Shown here: piece by piece, positions 61,113 to 64,000 of the stretch
How the letters are laid out: each line of letters begins with the position of its first letter
Numbering within the stretch: the stretch's first letter is position 1
Origin: Rufibacter psychrotolerans
Lineage (GTDB): Bacteria; Bacteroidota; Bacteroidia; Cytophagales; Hymenobacteraceae
Direction: 5' to 3'
Length of the DNA stretch: 64,000 nucleotides
NCBI RefSeq assembly: GCF_016924645.1
Contig: NZ_JAFFJV010000021.1
Coordinates: 59,507 to 123,506 of the forward strand
The notes under the pieces: model-generated
The model's database searches: none
What the model was told of the DNA's origin: nothing
The model's input: only the letters and a program-made list of their open reading frames with translations
Program-made: the position numbers and the translations under genes

Positions 61113-63731
61113 ATGAACTTTAACAACTATACCATCAAATCGCAGGAGGCCGTGCAGAAGGCAACCGAGATTGCCGGCGGCAACCAGCAGCAGGCCATCG
61201 AGACGGGGCACTTGCTGAAGGGTATCCTGCAGACCGACGAGAACGTGACCGGTTTCTACCTGAAGAAACTAGGTGTGAACGCGAACCAATTCAACACGCG
61301 TCTGGACGAGATTGTGAACGGGTACCCCAAAGTAAGCGGGGGCAGTCCTTATCTGGCCAACGAAGCCGCTGCGGCCTTGCAGAAAGCCAACTCTTACCTG
61401 AAGGAGTTTGGCGATGAGTACGTGGCCATTGAACACTTACTTCTAGGCTTGCTGGCAGGCCGGGAGAAAGTGGCTACGCTCATGAAAGATAGTGGCATCA
61501 CCGAGAAAGGCCTGAAAGCGGCCATTAAAGAACTACGCGGTGACTCTAAAGTAACCGACCAGAACGCCGAGGCGAAATACAATTCCCTCAAACGTTACGC
61601 CATTGACCTGAACGAGCAGGCCCGCTTAGGTAAAATTGACCCGGTAATAGGTCGTGACGAGGAGATCCGCAGGGTGCTGCAGATTCTGAGCCGCCGTACC
61701 AAAAACAACCCAATTTTGCTGGGTGAGCCGGGTGTGGGTAAAACCGCCATCGTGGAAGGTTTGGCCCAACGCATTGTGTCTGGTGACGTGCCGGAGAACC
61801 TGAAGTCCAAAACCATCATGAGCCTGGACATGGGTCTTTTGGTAGCCGGTGCCAAATACAAAGGCGAGTTTGAGGAGCGCTTGAAAGCCGTGATCAAAGA
61901 AGTGGTAGACTCTGAAGGCGAGATTGTGCTCTTCATTGACGAGATCCACACCTTGATTGGTGCCGGTGCCGGTGGCGACAGCGCCATGGACGCCGCTAAC
62001 CTCTTGAAACCAGCTTTGGCGCGTGGCGAATTGCATGCCATTGGTGCCACCACGCTCAAAGAGTACCAAAAGTACTTTGAGAAAGACAAAGCCATGGAGC
62101 GCCGCTTCCAGGCCGTAACGGTAGATGAACCGAGCATTCCGGATGCCATTTCAATCCTGCGCGGTATCAAAGAAAAATACGAGCTGCACCACGGCGTGCG
62201 CATCAAAGATGATGCAATCATTGCTTCCGTGGAGTTGTCCAGCCGCTACATCTCTGACCGTTTCTTGCCAGATAAGGCCATTGACTTGATTGACGAGGCT
62301 GCCTCTAAACTGCGCATTGAGATAGACTCTTTGCCGGTGGAATTGGACGAGGTACAGCGCAAAATCATGCAATTGGAGATTGAGCGCGAAGCCATCCGCC
62401 GCGAGAACGACAAAGAGAAAGAGAATCTGCTTTCTAAGGAGATTGCTGACCTGAGCGAAACCCGTGACGCCCTGCGTGCCAAGTGGCAGAGCGAGAAACA
62501 GGTGATTGAAGGCATTCAGAAACAGAAAGAAGCCATTGAGCAATATCGTCTGGAAGCCGAACAAGCCGAGCGGGCTGGTGATTACGGTAGAGTGGCGGAG
62601 CTGCGCTACGGTAAAATCCAGGAAGCGGAAGCCAAGCTGAAAGAATTGCAGCAGCAAGTGCAGGAGCAGCAAGACGGCGAACACATGTTGCAGGAGGAAG
62701 TAACCTCTGAAGACATCGCCGAAGTTGTAGCAAAGTGGACCGGCGTGCCGGTAAACAAGATGCTGCAAAGCGACCGTGAGAAACTGTTGCACCTGGAAGA
62801 AGAACTGGGACGCCGCGTAGCTGGCCAGGAAGAAGCCATTGCCGCTATTTCTGATGCTGTGCGCCGTAGCCGGGCTGGTCTGCAAGATCCTAAACGCCCC
62901 ATCGGTTCGTTTATCTTCCTGGGTACAACCGGGGTGGGTAAAACCGAGCTTGCAAAAGCCCTGGCTGACTTCCTGTTCAATGACGAGAACGCCATGGTGC
63001 GGATTGATATGAGTGAGTACCAGGAGCGCCATGCGGTGAGCCGTCTGGTGGGAGCGCCTCCGGGATACGTGGGCTACGATGAAGGTGGTCAGTTGACCGA
63101 AGCCGTCCGCCGGAAACCGTACTCTGTGATCTTGCTGGACGAGATTGAGAAAGCGCACCCAGATGTGTTCAACATCCTGCTGCAGGTGCTGGATGATGGT
63201 AGGCTTACCGATAACAAAGGTCGGGTTGCCAACTTCAAGAACACCATCATCATCATGACGTCTAACATTGGCGCGCACATTATCCAGGAGAACTTCCAGG
63301 ATCTGGATGAACTGAACCCAGAGCCAACCATTGACCGGACCCGTGACGAGGTGTTTGAAGTGCTCAAGAAAACCTTGCGGCCTGAGTTCCTGAACCGGAT
63401 TGATGAACTGATTATGTTCCGTCCGTTGAGCTCTCGCGAGATCCGGAAGATTGTGGACATCCAGTTCCGTCACATCCAGGAGCGTCTGGAAGACACCGGC
63501 ATCCGTCTGGAAGCCACCGACGAAGTACTGGACTTCCTGGGCCAAGAAGGTTACGATCCGCAGTTCGGTGCCCGTCCGTTGAAGCGTGTGCTGCAACGCC
63601 GCATCCTGAATGAGTTGTCTAAGTCTATCCTGAGCGGCGAAATCAGAAAAGACGCGGTAGTAGAAGCGGTGCTGGAAGACGGCCACATCAGGTTCATCAA
63701 CGTGGACATTGACCTGCCCATTGACAGATAA
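61113..63731 (+). CDS. clpB: ATP-dependent disaggregase ClpB
   Basis: Hsp100 chaperone that resolves protein aggregates with DnaK. The 872 residues show the N-domain (1-150), NBD1 with GEPGVGKTAIVEG and LFIDEIHTLIGAGA, the coiled-coil middle domain (about 410-530), and NBD2 with GTTGVGKTELAKA, ILLDEIEKAHPDVFN and RPLKRVLQR. A ClpP-binding loop was not noticed, in keeping with ClpB rather than ClpA/C. No heat-shock promoter motif was recognised. Confidence 0.97.
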   Translation: MNFNNYTIKSQEAVQKATEIAGGNQQQAIETGHLLKGILQTDENVTGFYLKKLGVNANQFNTRLDEIVNGYPKVSGGSPYLANEAAAALQKANSYLKEFGDEYVAIEHLLLGLLAGREKVATLMKDSGITEKGLKAAIKELRGDSKVTDQNAEAKYNSLKRYAIDLNEQARLGKIDPVIGRDEEIRRVLQILSRRTKNNPILLGEPGVGKTAIVEGLAQRIVSGDVPENLKSKTIMSLDMGLLVAGAKYKGEFEERLKAVIKEVVDSEGEIVLFIDEIHTLIGAGAGGDSAMDAANLLKPALARGELHAIGATTLKEYQKYFEKDKAMERRFQAVTVDEPSIPDAISILRGIKEKYELHHGVRIKDDAIIASVELSSRYISDRFLPDKAIDLIDEAASKLRIEIDSLPVELDEVQRKIMQLEIEREAIRRENDKEKENLLSKEIADLSETRDALRAKWQSEKQVIEGIQKQKEAIEQYRLEAEQAERAGDYGRVAELRYGKIQEAEAKLKELQQQVQEQQDGEHMLQEEVTSEDIAEVVAKWTGVPVNKMLQSDREKLLHLEEELGRRVAGQEEAIAAISDAVRRSRAGLQDPKRPIGSFIFLGTTGVGKTELAKALADFLFNDENAMVRIDMSEYQERHAVSRLVGAPPGYVGYDEGGQLTEAVRRKPYSVILLDEIEKAHPDVFNILLQVLDDGRLTDNKGRVANFKNTIIIMTSNIGAHIIQENFQDLDELNPEPTIDRTRDEVFEVLKKTLRPEFLNRIDELIMFRPLSSREIRKIVDIQFRHIQERLEDTGIRLEATDEVLDFLGQEGYDPQFGARPLKRVLQRRILNELSKSILSGEIRKDAVVEAVLEDGHIRFINVDIDLPIDR

Positions 63732-63759
63732 TAGATAACCCGTTGTTTTAAGTTGAAGT

Positions 63760-63797
63760 GAAGGCGTCGGAGAGCAAATCTCCGGCGCCTTTTTTAT
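63760..63797 (+). terminator. Terminator after clpB
   Basis: AAGGCGTCGGAGA, loop GCAAA, TCTCCGGCGCCTT, then TTTTTA. Confidence 0.85.
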
Positions 63798-63822
63798 TGC
63801 CCATTCACCATGGTTGGAAAAC

Positions 63823-63861
63823 CGTTTCAGGGCAGATTTCCAGAAAACAGGCCCGAAAACG
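63823..63861. repeat. Family A palindrome
   Basis: CGTTTCAGGGCAGATTTCC and GAAAACAGGCCCGAAAACG, followed at 63868-63902 by a family D unit (GCTGGCGCGAGCTTGCAGCT). Confidence 0.65.
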
Positions 63862-64000
63862 AAAAACAACCGCTGGCGCGAGCTTGCAGCTCGTGTCCGC
63901 CCGCATTTCTAAACTAACACACTTTAAGGCCTTAGCAGAAACTTTCTAATGCACAATTAACCAAGGATCGCTTGATGTAACTATCCGCAAGAGAAGATCA

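Noticed and set aside
62151..63869. 572-codon open frame antisense to clpB
   Set aside because: It mirrors the clpB codon structure, has no domain pattern and overlaps an unmistakable gene. Similar antisense frames at 40032-41270, 36057-37025, 27397-28272 and 1153-2025 are rejected for the same reason.
1..64000. CRISPR array, tRNA, rRNA, transposase or phage genes
   Set aside because: No regularly spaced direct repeats, no cloverleaf, and no recognisable mobile-element protein was seen. The dispersed repeats are irregularly spaced and not array-like.

Overview
The window looks like a chromosomal segment from a Bacteroidota bacterium, most likely order Cytophagales and family Hymenobacteraceae (Rufibacter- or Pontibacter-like). 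The family assignment is inference. It rests on a type IX secretion C-terminal sorting domain, PorT-like and SusC-plug-like envelope proteins, a monomeric isocitrate dehydrogenase, several DUFs common in Bacteroidota (DUF1684, DUF4112, DUF4412) and promoters with the Bacteroidota -7 box TAnnTTTG. No rRNA, tRNA, CRISPR array, integrase or transposase was found.

Layout. 1-4.2 kb: a lipoprotein with an unusual lysine-rich repeat tail, a membrane metallophosphoesterase, radC and a DUF1684 protein. 4.7-9.5 kb: a housekeeping block pheT, coiled-coil ORF, zapA, rny. 10-14.3 kb: a peroxide-defence locus with oxyR divergent from dps-ahpC, followed by ahpD and a VOC/SnoaL fusion; a candidate OxyR operator lies between oxyR and dps. 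14.7-21.8 kb: sucD, then a 1963-residue alpha-2-macroglobulin-like protein with a TonB-receptor plug module inside it. 22-31.6 kb: lipoprotein, acyltransferase, DUF71 ATPase, ROK regulator, DUF4112, GNAT and pruA. 32.7-38.5 kb: a metallophosphoesterase/nucleotidyltransferase pair, small envelope proteins and dnaX with a ten-A slippery run. 39-47 kb: M16 peptidase, MFS exporter, PRISE-type reductase, DUF4412 and an outer-membrane protein. 47.5-53.9 kb: NmrA-like oxidoreductase, a decayed 3-prime fragment of icd, a GH9 glycosidase and intact icd. 54-64 kb: a T9SS cargo protein after a very AT-rich leader, a lipoprotein, endonuclease V, a frameshifted SufS-like gene lacking the catalytic Cys, a small acidic protein and clpB.

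The spaces between genes are as striking as the genes. About thirty copies of one 35-45 bp imperfect palindrome (called family A here, arms like GTTTTGGGCCTGTTTT and its complement) sit at gene ends or in leaders throughout. At least six further dispersed repeat families (B to H), including a roughly 250-300 bp element present twice in opposite orientation, fill the longer gaps at 3.2-4.7, 9.5-10.1, 11.5-12, 14.3-14.7, 31.6-32.7, 38.5-39.4 and 60.5-61.1 kb.

The best candidates for something undescribed are: the family A palindromes; the icd remnant that, with intact icd, brackets the GH9 gene in direct orientation; the A2M-plug chimera; the dnaX slippery site; and the Cys-less frameshifted SufS paralogue. 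All calls come from reading the sequence and translations by eye; no search was run.
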